A stretch of 5,240 nucleotides of DNA from Candidatus Brocadiaceae bacterium (lineage in GTDB: Bacteria; Planctomycetota; Brocadiia; SM23-32), in the NCBI GenBank assembly GCA_030615435.1, contig JAUWZH010000195.1, positions 1 through 5,240 on the forward strand, in the 5' to 3' direction. The position numbers and the translations under genes are program-made. Each line of letters begins with the position of its first letter. The stretch's first letter is position 1. The notes beneath the pieces were generated by a model that saw nothing but the letters and a program-made list of their open reading frames with translations, was not told the origin of the DNA and did not search any database. Positions 5,238-5,240 of this stretch are shown one piece after another.

Positions 5238-5240
5238 CGG

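Noticed and set aside
1..5240. CRISPR array, tRNA, rRNA or insertion sequence ends
   Set aside because: I looked for regularly spaced direct repeats, cloverleaf-type sequences and terminal inverted repeats with transposase motifs and saw none.

Overview
The window looks like chromosomal DNA from a moderately GC-rich, free-living and probably uncultivated bacterium. The protein styles (an AraA-like isomerase, a COG2159-type amidohydrolase and several orphan small proteins) recall Planctomycetota, Armatimonadota or Chloroflexota, but that is an impression and not a placement. By eye, GC and third-position GC are high in 731-1592 and 2730-5237, and lower in 1-600 and in about 1600-2600.

Left part (1-1809, + strand). 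A run of unrecognised genes is packed head to tail: a 5'-truncated ORF (1-612), a possible 34-codon ORF abutting it (613-717), a 132-aa protein with a strong ribosome binding site (731-1129), and a protein of up to 153 aa with a fibronectin-like C-terminal end (1131-1592). It is followed by a degraded winged-helix gene (1600-1809) that resembles the C-terminal domain of HerA/DUF87-type ATPases and is interrupted by an in-frame TGA at 1738. The tight packing, lack of recognisable families, and the remnant suggest an accessory or decaying region.

Middle part (1810-2729). A 154-bp convergent gap holds only weak inverted repeats. It is followed by an OsmC-like protein on the minus strand (1964-2395) with a very good ribosome binding site. 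The 334-bp divergent intergenic region (2396-2729) carries a convincing sigma70-type promoter (TTGACG, 17 bp, TACAAT at 2615-2643) pointing at the right-hand genes.

Right part (2730-5237, + strand). A two-gene catabolic unit: an L-arabinose/L-fucose isomerase superfamily enzyme with all four predicted metal ligands in place (464 aa), then a metal-dependent amidohydrolase of the Amidohydro_2/ACMSD type (333 aa) with an HxH...H...H...D metal-site pattern. The two probably act in one pathway on a sugar or sugar-derived compound, but the substrate cannot be read from the sequence.

I do not see a convincing new defence or RNA-based system. The observations most worth checking are the in-frame TGA in the winged-helix gene, the 7-bp tandem repeat in the first ORF whose loss would join it to the next reading frame, and the uncharacterised isomerase/amidohydrolase pair.
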